Positions 1 to 9,019 of a stretch of DNA of 51,685 bases are shown here, piece by piece (position 1 is the first letter of the stretch; the number at the start of each line of letters is the position of its first letter). Source of the DNA: JAAAOZ01 sp964496595. GTDB lineage: Bacteria > Chloroflexota > Anaerolineae > B4-G1 > SLSP01. The position numbers and the translations under genes are program-made. Under the pieces are notes generated by a model. That model was not told where the DNA came from. It saw only the letters and a list, made by a program, of their open reading frames with translations, and ran no database searches. The stretch spans positions 1 through 51,685 of the forward strand of contig CAZCAI010000010.1 of assembly GCA_964496595.1 (NCBI GenBank), in the 5' to 3' direction.

Positions 1-1
1 G

Positions 2-1936
2 CCGGCCCAGCAAGCGCAATGGGCCTATGACTTCGCCAGCGACGAACGGCTGGGCGTCTATCTGACCAACGCGCTGGAGGCTGTTGAGGAAGAGATCGAG
101 AGCCTCTGGGGGCCGTTGCGCATCGTGACCGAGGAGGCGCAGCAGGCCAACAAAGTCAAGCGCGATGATCCGATTATGGTCGTCATCGGCAATCCGCCAT
201 ATTCAGTCAGTTCATCCAACAAGGGCGATTACATCGAAAACCTGATGGATCGGTACAAGGCGGCAGTGCGCAGCGAGCGCAACATCCAGCCGCTTTCTGA
301 TGATTACATCAAGTTCATTCGCTTCGCCCACGACCGCATCGAACGCACGGGCCACGGCGTCATCGGCTTCATCACGAATCACAGCTATCTTTCGGGGCTG
401 ATCCATCGCGGGATGCGTGAAGAATTGCTCAAGACCTTCGATGAAATCTACATCCTGAACCTGCACGGCAACGCGCTGATGGGCGAGACCGCGCCGGATG
501 GGAGCAAGGATGAGAACGTCTTCGATATCCGACAGGGCGTGGCGATTGCCTTGATGGTCAAGACGGGCGCAGGCGAGGGTCTGGCGACAGTCTATCACGC
601 GGATTTGTGGGGCAAACGAGCCGACAAGTACCAGGCCTTGAACGAGAACGATGTGGAGACATTGATGTGGAAGGAGCTGATGCCGGTTGCGCCACACTTC
701 TTCTTTGTCCCAAAGGATTTTGATCTGCAAGAGGAATATAACAGAGGGTGGAAGGTCAATGCTATCCTGCCGATTCACAGCAATGGGATCAAAACGCACC
801 GTGATGATTTCGTGATTGACTTTGATAGGCAAACGCTGCGCAATCGCATCGCGCTATTTCGCCAGAGCACATACACCGATGAGGAAATACGGGAACGATT
901 CAATCTCCAGAGCAACAGTACTTGGTCACTTTCGGAGGCGCGGCGGAATTTGCAAGCGCGATATGATTGGGAAAATGCTATCGAACCTATCTTGTATCGG
1001 CCTTTTGATCTCCGCGCCATCTGTTACTTAGACGATTTGATTGACCGCCCTCGAACCGATGTAATGCACCATCTCCTACATGAAAACTTATCGCTCCTGA
1101 CGGTGCGACGCATTCGCTCAGATACACATACTCATTTTGGTGTCAGTCAAACATTGGTAGGGAAGGATGCCGTCTCTATGCTGGACAGTTGTGTCGTGTT
1201 TCCGGTGTATTTATATCCGAATGGACATTACGCCTTGTTGCTCGACTCTGCCGAACTCTCTCCCTGGGAACCCGATCCCGACCACGGCAACCGCGTGCCC
1301 AACCTCGCGCCCGCGTTCATCGCGGACGTCGAAGCCAAACTCGGCCTCTCGTTCCAGCATCCAGCTTCTAGCAACGAGCCATCAACCACCACCTTCACGC
1401 CCGAAGACCTCCTTGCCTACGCTTATGCCATCTTCCACAGCCCCACCTATCGCGAGCGCTACGCCGAATTCCTCAAGATCGACTTCCCGCGCGTGCCTGT
1501 TACCTCCGATGCGGATCTCTTCTGGCAGTTGGCGGCCTTGGGGCAGACATTGATCGACCTCCACCTGATGAAGCATCCCAGGTTAGAGCAGCACATTACC
1601 AGCTATCCCGTCAAGGGCAGCGACCGCGTCAAGCAGCGCGGCGGCTTCCCCAAGTTTATCTCTGCCGGCGAGTCACGGACCAAGACGAGCGAGGTGGCCG
1701 AGCAAAATCGGGTCTACATCAACCTGGAGCAATACTTCGCCGGTGTGCCGGCGGAGGTCTGGGAATTCGAGGTAGGCGGGTATCAGGTCCTGCATAAGTG
1801 GCTCAAGGATCGCAAGGGGCGTGAACTTTCTTTGAGTGAGTTGATGCACTATCAGAAGATCGTCGTTGCCTTGCAGGAGACGATGCGCCTGATAGCGGAG
1901 ATCGACGCGGTGATCCCGTCGTGGCCGATCAAGTGA
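2..1936 (+). CDS. Type ISP restriction-modification enzyme, 3' part (partial at window edge)
   Basis: The reading frame is open from base 2, so the gene starts outside the window; the internal TTG at 116 is not a credible start. NPPY, the catalytic motif IV of N6-adenine methyltransferases, lies at bases 191-202 after VVIG. The rest matches the target-recognition and C-terminal specificity region of single-chain type ISP enzymes (LlaBIII type), ending in the family-typical run EVWEFEVGGYQVLHKWLKDR and HYQKIVVALQET. In this family one polypeptide carries nuclease, helicase, methylase and specificity domains; only methylase and specificity parts are visible here. Function is restriction and protective methylation of DNA in the cytoplasm. 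A hairpin terminator follows 24 bases after the stop. Family assignment is strong; whether the missing nuclease/helicase half is intact cannot be seen. Confidence 0.88.
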   Translation, partial: PAQQAQWAYDFASDERLGVYLTNALEAVEEEIESLWGPLRIVTEEAQQANKVKRDDPIMVVIGNPPYSVSSSNKGDYIENLMDRYKAAVRSERNIQPLSDDYIKFIRFAHDRIERTGHGVIGFITNHSYLSGLIHRGMREELLKTFDEIYILNLHGNALMGETAPDGSKDENVFDIRQGVAIALMVKTGAGEGLATVYHADLWGKRADKYQALNENDVETLMWKELMPVAPHFFFVPKDFDLQEEYNRGWKVNAILPIHSNGIKTHRDDFVIDFDRQTLRNRIALFRQSTYTDEEIRERFNLQSNSTWSLSEARRNLQARYDWENAIEPILYRPFDLRAICYLDDLIDRPRTDVMHHLLHENLSLLTVRRIRSDTHTHFGVSQTLVGKDAVSMLDSCVVFPVYLYPNGHYALLLDSAELSPWEPDPDHGNRVPNLAPAFIADVEAKLGLSFQHPASSNEPSTTTFTPEDLLAYAYAIFHSPTYRERYAEFLKIDFPRVPVTSDADLFWQLAALGQTLIDLHLMKHPRLEQHITSYPVKGSDRVKQRGGFPKFISAGESRTKTSEVAEQNRVYINLEQYFAGVPAEVWEFEVGGYQVLHKWLKDRKGRELSLSELMHYQKIVVALQETMRLIAEIDAVIPSWPIK

Positions 1937-1960
1937 AAGGCTGAACGGCGCAAGTAAAAA

Positions 1961-1990
1961 AGCCCGGTGGAGGATAACCCCCACCGGGCT
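1961..1990. terminator. Bidirectional hairpin terminator between convergent genes
   Basis: AGCCCGGTGG (1961-1970) pairs perfectly with CCACCGGGCT (1981-1990) around a 10-base loop. An A-run precedes it and a weak T-rich stretch follows, so it could serve both the restriction gene and the aminopeptidase gene on the other strand. Confidence 0.75.
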
Positions 1991-2017
1991 TCTTCGTTAT
2001 GTATTTCCCGTCTATCA

Positions 2018-2049
2018 TCGTAGAGACGCAACATCTTGCGTCTCTACGA
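2018..2049. repeat. Dispersed palindrome, GTAGAGACGCAA family, copy 1
   Basis: A perfect 14-bp inverted repeat (TCGTAGAGACGCAA and its complement) encloses the 4-base loop CATC. The same palindrome core recurs at 43018-43049. It lies just beyond the 3' end of the aminopeptidase gene, downstream of a separate terminator. Confidence 0.85.
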
Positions 2050-2058
2050 AACAACCCC

Positions 2059-3159
2059 CTAGATCACAAACTTCCCGTTCTGATAGAACAACTCCCCATC
2101 GATCCAGATCTCGCCGCCGTCGCGCATATCGCAGATCATATCCCAGTGGATGGCGGAGCGGTTCTGGCTGCCGGTCTCTGGATAGCCCGCGCCGACGGCG
2201 GTGTGGAAGCTGCCGCCGATTTTCTCATCGAAGAGGATCTGCTTGGTGAAGCGCTGAATGCCAAAGTTGGTGCCGATGGCGAACTCGCCTAAGTAGCGCG
2301 AGCCGTCGTCCGTATCCAACATCTGATGGAGATATTTCTCATTCTTCTTGGCCGTGGCCTTGACGACCTTGCCATCCTCGAACCACAACTCGATCCCCTC
2401 GACCACGCGCCCGCCGGTGACCGCCGGATAGGTGTAGCGCACCCAGCCGTTCGCGCTATCCTCGACGGGGCCGGTGTAGACCTCGCCGCTGGGCATGTTG
2501 TAATGGCCGTCCGAATTGATAAACGTCCGCCCCGCGATGGAGAGCGTCATATCAGCGTTGGGGCCGGCGACCTTCACATCCTTCTTGCCCTTCAGCCAGT
2601 CGATGACGCGCGCCTGCTTATCATGGATCTCCTGCCACGCCGCGAGGGGGTCCTCGCGATCACAGAAACAGGCGCTGTAGACGAACGCCTCATAATCGCG
2701 CAGGCTCATATCCGCCTCCAGCGCGTAGGCCGGCGTGGGGAAGAGCGTGCTGTTCCATTTTAGCTCGCCCGTGGCGCCGCGCTCCATATAGCGGCGCAGC
2801 AACGGCGCGCGCGCCTTGCTATGGATCGTCTGCCGCTGCGGATCGATACCGCTCAACTCCCGCGTGTTGGCCGCCGAGCGGATCTTGATCAGCGCGTCAA
2901 ACTCCTCGATAACCATCTTCTCGACCGGGCTGATGTGCTTCAACTGCGCCTCATCCGCGCAGCGGAAGAAGATCTCCTCCAGACCGGGCAGTTCTAAATA
3001 GATCAGGGGATGCCCACCGCATCGCAGCGTCTGCTCATAGATGCCGCGCACCAACTCGGCCGCCAGCGGCGACGCCATAATCGCCACCGACTCGCCCGGC
3101 TGCACATCCACAGAATATCCCACCAACAACTTCGCCAACCGCTCAGTTCTTATATCCAC
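2059..3159 (-). CDS. Aminopeptidase, peptidase family M29
   Basis: The product, about 366 residues, matches M29 metallo-aminopeptidases (AmpS/AmpT/PepS type), cytoplasmic dinuclear-metal enzymes that release N-terminal residues from peptides. Expected metal ligands are visible in order: Glu in SGEVYTGPVE, Glu in LGEFAIGTN, His in GGSFHTAVGAGYPETG, and His and Asp in IHWDMICD. I chose the GTG at 3159 (VDIRTERLAKLL) because GAGGAGG lies 8 bases upstream of it. The in-frame ATG at 3192 would place that ribosome site inside the gene and lacks its own. The gene is monocistronic and convergent with the restriction gene. Substrate preference cannot be read from sequence. Confidence 0.92.
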   Translation of the reverse strand: MDIRTERLAKLLVGYSVDVQPGESVAIMASPLAAELVRGIYEQTLRCGGHPLIYLELPGLEEIFFRCADEAQLKHISPVEKMVIEEFDALIKIRSAANTRELSGIDPQRQTIHSKARAPLLRRYMERGATGELKWNSTLFPTPAYALEADMSLRDYEAFVYSACFCDREDPLAAWQEIHDKQARVIDWLKGKKDVKVAGPNADMTLSIAGRTFINSDGHYNMPSGEVYTGPVEDSANGWVRYTYPAVTGGRVVEGIELWFEDGKVVKATAKKNEKYLHQMLDTDDGSRYLGEFAIGTNFGIQRFTKQILFDEKIGGSFHTAVGAGYPETGSQNRSAIHWDMICDMRDGGEIWIDGELFYQNGKFVI

Positions 3160-3255
3160 TCGTATTGCCTCCTCAAAGTGACTTTCTTTCATCTATCGTA
3201 CACCAATCCCCCAAAAGCACAACGCCCCCCTTAAATCCCAGGATCGAATGAAACC

Positions 3256-3283
3256 TTGACGAGTTATCCTCCAAAGGTATAAT
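3256..3283 (+). promoter_or_regulatory. Sigma-70-type promoter of efp
   Basis: TTGACG (3256-3261) and TATAAT (3278-3283) are separated by 16 bases, a near-consensus housekeeping promoter 43 bases before the efp start codon. Confidence 0.75.
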
Positions 3284-3326
3284 ACATCGCACTGACAATA
3301 TCCACAAGAAAAAGGGAAGAAAAACT

Positions 3327-3884
3327 ATGTTAGATGCGAATCAATTAAGAAAAGGCGCCACGTTTCTCCTAGATGGAAAACTGTACCAGGTTTTGGAGTA
3401 TCAACATCACAAACCGGGCCGAGGCAACGCCATCATCCGCACTAAACTGCGCGATTTGCGCAGCGGCACGATCCTGCGCCGGAACTTCTTGGATAACGAC
3501 CGCTTCGAAGAAGCCCCAGTCGAGCGCCGAACGTTCCAGTATCTCTATAAGGATGGGGAATTCTACTATTTTATGGATACTGAGACCTACGACCAAACCC
3601 GCATTCCCCAGGAACTGATCAAAGAGAAGGCCGGGTATCTCAAAGAGAGCAAGGAACTGGTCTTGGTGATGTTGAATAATGAATCAATCGATATCGAACT
3701 GCCGCCCACCGTCGAGTTGGAGATCATCGAAGCCGAGATGGCCGTCGTCGGCGATACCGCCACGGGCGCCCAGAAATCCGTCACCTGCGAGACCGGACTA
3801 AAGGTCAGCGTCCCACTCTTTGTCGAGGCTGGCGACGTCATCCGCGTCGATACTCGCAGCGGCGAGTACGTCACCCGCGTGTAG
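3327..3884 (+). CDS. efp: Elongation factor P
   Basis: A full-length 185-residue EF-P: an N-terminal KOW-like domain (about 1-63), a central OB domain and a C-terminal OB domain ending GDVIRVDTRSGEYVTRV. EF-P enters the ribosomal E site and relieves stalling at polyproline stretches, which are plausible here because the window encodes several Pro-rich linkers. The loop that contacts the P-site tRNA reads HKPGRGNA, so the residue aligned with the modified Lys34 of E. coli is Arg32. No modification gene (epmA/epmB/earP) is in the window. ATG at 3327 follows a GGGAAG ribosome site, and a strong promoter lies just upstream. Confidence 0.97.
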   Translation: MLDANQLRKGATFLLDGKLYQVLEYQHHKPGRGNAIIRTKLRDLRSGTILRRNFLDNDRFEEAPVERRTFQYLYKDGEFYYFMDTETYDQTRIPQELIKEKAGYLKESKELVLVMLNNESIDIELPPTVELEIIEAEMAVVGDTATGAQKSVTCETGLKVSVPLFVEAGDVIRVDTRSGEYVTRV

Positions 3885-3919
3885 CCCGCCCCGACGCCAA
3901 ACCGACGCCCGATCCCATC

Positions 3920-3949
3920 CATGCGGCGCGCCCTCCAGCGCGCCGCATG
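3920..3949 (+). terminator. GC-rich hairpin after efp
   Basis: A perfect 12-bp stem (CATGCGGCGCGC with its complement) with a 6-base loop lies 35 bases past the efp stop. Only CCCTTT follows, not a clear T-run, so it may be a weak terminator or an mRNA-stabilising hairpin. Confidence 0.5.
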
Positions 3950-3988
3950 CCCTTTGAGATACCGGCGTCATAGGAGGAATCGAACGAC

Positions 3989-5662
3989 ATGACCGATTGG
4001 AGTCTGTACGCCGGGCGCTGGATCGCTCTGCGCGAAAATGACCAGGTCGCCAGCGTGGGCGATACCGCCGCCTACGCCCGCTACGCCGCGCGCGCCAAAC
4101 TCCCCAAGGAACGCCTCCGGCTGATGTGGGTCGCCCCGCATCCACCCCACGTCCTCATCCCCGAATGGCCCCTGGCCCACATCCGGCCCGTGCTGCCGGA
4201 GGAAGGCATCTGGCTGGCCGGCGGCCCCGTCCGCGACCTGCTGCTGCGCCGTCCGCTGCACGATTGGGACTTCGCCGTGGCCGGGAGCGGGCGCGAGATC
4301 GCGCGCGAGGTGGCCGACACACTTCACACCGCCTACTACGCCTTGGATGAGGCGCGCGATACCGGGCGCGTCGTCGTCGCCCACCCCGCCACCCACCGCC
4401 CCATCACGTTGGATTTCGCCGCCTTGCGCGGGACGGATTTGGCCGAGGATCTTCATCTGCGCGATTTCACCATCAACGCGATGGCGATGACCTTGGATGG
4501 CGAGATCATTGATCCCCACGGGGGGCAGAAGGACCTGACCGCCAGACTGATCCGCGTCACCAGCGAACGGAGCTTCAGCGACGATCCCGCGCGGCTGCTG
4601 CGCGCCGTGCGACAGGCCGGCGCGCTGGGCTTTCACCTGGAGACGATGACCGAGATGGCGATCCAGGCGCAGGCCGCCAAGATCAAGTCCGTGGCCGCCG
4701 AGCGCATCCAGGCCGAGCTATGCCACGTCCTCGCCAGCGTCCCCGCGCCCCATAGCCTCCAGGCCCTGGCCGATCTGGGCCTGCTGCATTACATCCTGCC
4801 CGAAGCGCAGACCCTCCAGTCGGTTTGCCAATCCTGGCCCCACCACTACGCCAGCACCTGGGAGCACACCTTGGCCGCCGTCTCCGCCGTGGAAGGCATC
4901 TTGGCGATGCTCAACGGCGCGCCGCGCCCCGAAAGCACGCGGGCCTACGTCCCCGCGCCAAACTGGGCGTGGGAGCAACTCGAGGAGACGCTGATGCCCC
5001 TCCAAGCGCCCTTGTTAGACTATCTAAACGCCGAGCTGAGCGTGGAGATGCCCCGCCGCGACTTGCTGAAGTGGGGCGCGCTCTATCACGATACCGGCAA
5101 GGCCAAGACGCGCACCGTCGATAAGCGCGGGCTGACGCACTTCTACGGCCACGCCAGGGCCAGCGCCGAGACGACCCAGACGCGGCTGCGGGCGCTCCAC
5201 TTCCCCAACCGAGCCATCGACTTCGTCGTCGCACTCGTCCGCCATCACATGCGCCTCATCGATTTCAGCAAGTCGGGCGGCAGTCGCCGGGCCAGCTATC
5301 GCTTCTATCGCGCCACCGGGAAGAGCGGCGTGGGCGTCGTGCTCCTCGCCCTGGCCGATGCGTTAGCCGTCTGGGGCCCCAAGTTGAATCAGAAGCGCTG
5401 GCTCAACCTGCGGCAAAGCGCCGAGATGCTCCTGGACGATTACTTTCACCGCCAAGAAGAGACCATCGCGCCGCCGCCGCTGCTCGACGGCCACGATCTG
5501 CTGGCGATGAACGTTCCCCAAGGCCCTGCGATCGGGGATTTGCTGGAGGCCCTGCGCGAGGCGCAGGCCGCCGGCGAAATCGCCACCGAGGCGGAAGCGC
5601 GCCGCCTCGTGCGATCTCAACTCGACCGCGCAGAAGTCAATCACGAGATGCGCAAGGGTTGA
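3989..5662 (+). CDS. CCA tRNA nucleotidyltransferase / poly(A) polymerase family protein with HD domain and extra N-terminal domain
   Basis: A class II nucleotidyltransferase of 557 residues. GGPVRD at 78-83 and DWD at 92-94 are the nucleotide- and metal-binding motifs, followed by RDFTINAMAM and ARLLRAVRQA, the neck and RNA-binding segments. An HD phosphohydrolase domain begins at His367-Asp368 (HDTGKAKTRT). Likely role: adding or repairing the 3' CCA of tRNA; the HD part may remove 2',3'-cyclic phosphate. The window's tRNA-Ser lacks an encoded CCA, consistent with a need for such an enzyme. Residues 1-50 (GRWIALRENDQVASVG) resemble the small DUF5678 domain and are not part of the standard enzyme. 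ATG follows a TAGGAGG ribosome site at 3972-3978. Poly(A) polymerase cannot be excluded. Confidence 0.9.
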   Translation: MTDWSLYAGRWIALRENDQVASVGDTAAYARYAARAKLPKERLRLMWVAPHPPHVLIPEWPLAHIRPVLPEEGIWLAGGPVRDLLLRRPLHDWDFAVAGSGREIAREVADTLHTAYYALDEARDTGRVVVAHPATHRPITLDFAALRGTDLAEDLHLRDFTINAMAMTLDGEIIDPHGGQKDLTARLIRVTSERSFSDDPARLLRAVRQAGALGFHLETMTEMAIQAQAAKIKSVAAERIQAELCHVLASVPAPHSLQALADLGLLHYILPEAQTLQSVCQSWPHHYASTWEHTLAAVSAVEGILAMLNGAPRPESTRAYVPAPNWAWEQLEETLMPLQAPLLDYLNAELSVEMPRRDLLKWGALYHDTGKAKTRTVDKRGLTHFYGHARASAETTQTRLRALHFPNRAIDFVVALVRHHMRLIDFSKSGGSRRASYRFYRATGKSGVGVVLLALADALAVWGPKLNQKRWLNLRQSAEMLLDDYFHRQEETIAPPPLLDGHDLLAMNVPQGPAIGDLLEALREAQAAGEIATEAEARRLVRSQLDRAEVNHEMRKG

Positions 5663-5669
5663 TCGGACG

Positions 5670-7247
5670 ATGATGATCTCCATCCATAACCGGCGCCGCA
5701 TCGCCTTAGCACTCTGGCTCGCGCTTAGCGTGATCGTCAGCGGCTGTCAACCCAGTACGCCGGAGCCAACGCCCACCCCCACGCGAACGCCCATCCTGCC
5801 CACGGCCACGCCGACGTCCACCCCCACACCCACGCCCACCGCCACCCCGACGCCCACGCCGGAGCCGACGCCCACACTCCCGCCCGGCCTGATTCTGCCG
5901 CCGGAGCCGAGCGCGCCAGCAACAGAAGAATGGCCCGCCCTCCCAGCCGATCTCTACTTCCTCCGCGCGGGACAGCTCTGGCAGTGGCTGGCCGAAGGCG
6001 GCGCCGCCGAGGCGATCCCGCTGCCAACAGCCCCGCTCACGAGCACAGACGGTCTCACGGAGACGACCGAAACCGAGGCGCCTAGGTCCAATCCCAACGT
6101 CGTGGCGTACGCTCTCACCTCGGATGGCCGATACTTAGTCTACGTAACGGCCAGCGGCGAGGCGCATCTAGTGGATCGCGCGCAGTGGGCGTCCATCCCG
6201 CTGCCTACATCGGGCCGGCTGGTGAAAGACACGCCCATCCAGCCGACTCAGGTCGCGATCACGCCGGACGGGCGCTGGATGATCTACCTCGCCTGGGACG
6301 TCCGCCCCAGGGCCAGCCAGGGCGTCGCGCGCCAGACGGAGCACCCCTTCGGCTCCGTGCTCGCACTCGATCTCCAAAATCCAAAGGCGTTGCAACACAT
6401 CTTAGGCCTCTGCGAGGGCGACGCCCAACAGCCCTGCGGTGATCTGCGCCTCTCGCCACAGGGGACGCACGTGGCTTTCAGCGACCGTCACGGCGTCTGG
6501 GTCGGCGCGCTGACCGAGAAGGAGACCTACGAAGCAGCGCCCGCCCGCCTCGCGATGTCCGCCTCAGCCTTAGAAGAGAAGAATCTGCGCTGGGAATTGG
6601 GCGAGTTCTCCCCCGACCAAGCCTGGCTCTCATTGGAGATCCACGGCCCGACAACGCGGACGTTGGGCCTGCTGTCCATCGCCGAGCTTTTAGCCGCGCC
6701 GCCCGCCGAAGATGAAGATGATAACGTTGGCAGCGAGCCGTACCTGCTTCCGGAGTTGACCGTCGGTGCTGAGGGGCATCTGAGCGCCGATTGGGGCGCG
6801 CAGGGGATGTGGGTCGCCGTTGATACACCGGAGATCGGCTGCCTCTATCAAATCTGGCCCGATGCAACGACAGGCGCCGCCAGCGTGAGCGAGGGTATCT
6901 GCCACACCAGCGGCTGGCCGCTCCATCCCGACGCGCCGCAGACGCTACCGGATGGCGGGGTCGCCTTCCTCCATCGCGGCTGCGGCGCGGCTTGCGCCGG
7001 CCCAGCTCCCGGCCTCTACTTCCTGGGGACCGAGACGCGGTTCCGTCCCGTCGCGCTCCTGAGCGATGACGACCTCGGCGGCGCCATCCACTGGACGGAC
7101 GACGGTTCGGCCTTCGTCATCCAAGACGCCGCCGGCGTCCCAACGCGCATCGGCGTGACCAGTAGCGGGCATTTCTGGGATGTCGCCGCGCGGCTGGAGG
7201 GGGCAACCACGCTACGCTGGGGGCCGGTCTATTCGCCGACGCCGTGA
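5670..7247 (+). CDS. Lipoprotein with Pro/Thr-rich linker and predicted beta-propeller-like body
   Basis: A 525-residue exported lipoprotein: a basic N-terminus, a hydrophobic stretch and lipobox IVSGC (Cys at about 26), then a low-complexity PTPT/TPTP linker to about residue 75. The body has repeated strands such as LTSDGRYLVYVTA, TPDGRWMIYLAW, SPQGTHVAFSD and WTDDGSAFVIQ, typical of TolB/WD40-like propeller blades, which usually bind proteins or small ligands. It starts 7 bases after the nucleotidyltransferase gene and is followed 25 bases later by another propeller lipoprotein, so the three may be cotranscribed. ATG codons at 5670 and 5673 are equivalent candidates. No enzymatic motif is seen; the specific role is unknown. 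Confidence 0.75.
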   Translation: MMISIHNRRRIALALWLALSVIVSGCQPSTPEPTPTPTRTPILPTATPTSTPTPTPTATPTPTPEPTPTLPPGLILPPEPSAPATEEWPALPADLYFLRAGQLWQWLAEGGAAEAIPLPTAPLTSTDGLTETTETEAPRSNPNVVAYALTSDGRYLVYVTASGEAHLVDRAQWASIPLPTSGRLVKDTPIQPTQVAITPDGRWMIYLAWDVRPRASQGVARQTEHPFGSVLALDLQNPKALQHILGLCEGDAQQPCGDLRLSPQGTHVAFSDRHGVWVGALTEKETYEAAPARLAMSASALEEKNLRWELGEFSPDQAWLSLEIHGPTTRTLGLLSIAELLAAPPAEDEDDNVGSEPYLLPELTVGAEGHLSADWGAQGMWVAVDTPEIGCLYQIWPDATTGAASVSEGICHTSGWPLHPDAPQTLPDGGVAFLHRGCGAACAGPAPGLYFLGTETRFRPVALLSDDDLGGAIHWTDDGSAFVIQDAAGVPTRIGVTSSGHFWDVAARLEGATTLRWGPVYSPTP

Positions 7248-7272
7248 TGACGCGCCAGGCGAGGGTAATTCT

Positions 7273-8814
7273 ATGAGACAACAGAGCTTCCCACTTGTGC
7301 TGGCGATGGCCTTCCTTATTGTGTCCATCGCCGCCTGCACCGCGCTGCCGAGCACACCCCGGCGCGTCACGCTCGTGGCGGATGGCGAGCAGCGCACCTT
7401 CCAGACCGAGGCCCAGACCGTGCGCGCGCTGCTGGACGAGGCCGAGGTCACCCTGGAGCCGTTGGATCGCGTAACGCCGCCGGAGACCACGGCCTTGACC
7501 GACGGCGCAACGGTGCAGGTGATCCGCGTCACGCAGCACACCACGACACTGACGGAGACGGTGCCCTTCGAGCGGCGCACCGTGCGCGACGCGAACTTAG
7601 CGGAGGGCGAGACGCGGCTGCTGGAGACGGGCGAAACCGGCGTGTTGGAGCGCGTCTATCGCATCACGGAAGAGAACGGCGAGCCGGTCGCACGGACGCT
7701 GATGCAGGAGCGCCTGACGCGCGCCCCTCGCGATGAGGTCATCCTGATCGGCGTGCGCCCGGAGGTGGAACGGGTCACCATCACCGGCACGCTGGCCTAC
7801 CTCAACTCGCAAGACGCCTGGCTGATGCGCGGGAACAATCGCGCGCGGCGACGGCTCACCAACTTGGGCGATCTGGACGGGCGCGTCTTCACGCTCTCGC
7901 CGGATAGCGAGCACCTGCTCTTCACCCGCGCCGTGACGGAAGCGGGCGATCTCAACGCGCTGTGGATGATCAACACCCGCGAGGCGGACGCGGCGCCCGT
8001 CGATATGGACGTGCGCAATGTCCTCTGGGCCGATTGGTCGCCGGACGGCAACCGCGTCGCGTGGACGACGGCCACGACGGTGACGCGCGCGCCGGGCTGG
8101 CGCGGCGAGAATGACCTGTGGATCGCGCGCTTTAGCCTCAGCGGGCGGCTTTTCATACACAGCGAAGTCCTCAAGCCGGAGGCGGGCGGCGGCTACGGCT
8201 GGTGGGGCACACGCTACACCTGGTCGCCGGATGGGGAGCGACTGGCCTACAGCCGCCCGGACGAAATCGGTGTAGTCGATGGGCGTCGCAATATCAAGAC
8301 CCCGCTGATCACCTACCCCGCATATCGCACTTACAGCAGTTGGGCGTGGCACCCGGAGCTGATCTGGACGCCGAACGGCAATTTCATCGCGGCGACGCTG
8401 CACAGCGCGGCAGGCAGCCCAGCCGACCCGGAGGAGAGTCCGGTCTTCGATCTGTGGATGATCGAGGCGACGGGAGCCTACAGCGCGGAATTGGCCTCCG
8501 AGGTCGGGATGTGGGCCACGCCGCGCCTCGCGCCCGACGGGGCCACGCTGCTCTTCGGGCGCGCGCGCGTCCCCTACCAAAGCGAGACCAGCGCGTACAT
8601 GCTCTGCACCATCGACCGCGACGGCTCCAATCAAAGCTGCTTCTTTCCGCCGGAGGATCAAGCCGGCATCGCGGCGCCGACGTGGCGCTGGAGTCCCGAC
8701 GGCGAGCAGATCGCCTTCGTCCAGCACGAGAACCTCTATCTGCTGTCGCTGGCGACCAACACCGCGACGCCGCTCACCGATGAGGGGCAGGTCACGCTCT
8801 TGGATTGGCAGTAA
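7273..8814 (+). CDS. Lipoprotein with DUF348 and G5-like domains plus TolB-like propeller
   Basis: A 513-residue lipoprotein; start ATG at 7273 follows AGGGTAATTCT. Signal peptide with lipobox SIAAC (Cys at about 22). Next comes a ubiquitin-like DUF348 repeat (VTLVADGEQRTFQTEAQTVR), then a G5-like module (TETVPFERRTVRDANLAEGE to ILIGVRPE), both common in cell-wall-binding Rpf/VanW-type proteins. The C-terminal two thirds carry TolB-type blades (SPDSEHLLFTRAV, SPDGNRVAWTTA, SPDGERLAYSRP, SPDGEQIAFVQ). It is probably anchored to the membrane and contacts peptidoglycan or glycan through DUF348/G5. It is adjacent to a similar lipoprotein. No catalytic domain follows the G5 module, unlike in RpfB. 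The molecular partner is unknown. Confidence 0.8.
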   Translation: MRQQSFPLVLAMAFLIVSIAACTALPSTPRRVTLVADGEQRTFQTEAQTVRALLDEAEVTLEPLDRVTPPETTALTDGATVQVIRVTQHTTTLTETVPFERRTVRDANLAEGETRLLETGETGVLERVYRITEENGEPVARTLMQERLTRAPRDEVILIGVRPEVERVTITGTLAYLNSQDAWLMRGNNRARRRLTNLGDLDGRVFTLSPDSEHLLFTRAVTEAGDLNALWMINTREADAAPVDMDVRNVLWADWSPDGNRVAWTTATTVTRAPGWRGENDLWIARFSLSGRLFIHSEVLKPEAGGGYGWWGTRYTWSPDGERLAYSRPDEIGVVDGRRNIKTPLITYPAYRTYSSWAWHPELIWTPNGNFIAATLHSAAGSPADPEESPVFDLWMIEATGAYSAELASEVGMWATPRLAPDGATLLFGRARVPYQSETSAYMLCTIDRDGSNQSCFFPPEDQAGIAAPTWRWSPDGEQIAFVQHENLYLLSLATNTATPLTDEGQVTLLDWQ

Positions 8815-8832
8815 AGCGCGGCGCCCCGTGTT

Positions 8833-8860
8833 TTTAGTTTACGCTTTCTCATTGTATAAT
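8833..8860 (+). promoter_or_regulatory. Candidate promoter upstream of the rmd-gmd genes
   Basis: A perfect -10 TATAAT lies at 8855-8860 with a weak -35 TTTAGT at 8833-8838 (16-base spacer), about 160 bases before the rmd start. The -35 match is poor. Confidence 0.45.
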
Positions 8861-9019
8861 CTTCTCAGATCGCGTTCGTAAAACCTTCGATATGTCGAGA
8901 ACGCACAAGCTCAATCCTTCAAAATCAAATGACGCAAGGTCGTCCTGTCGTCATACTTCTGAAATCCCACGACACAACAAATACCACAGTACCACAAGGG
9001 AACATCACAAGGAGCCATT

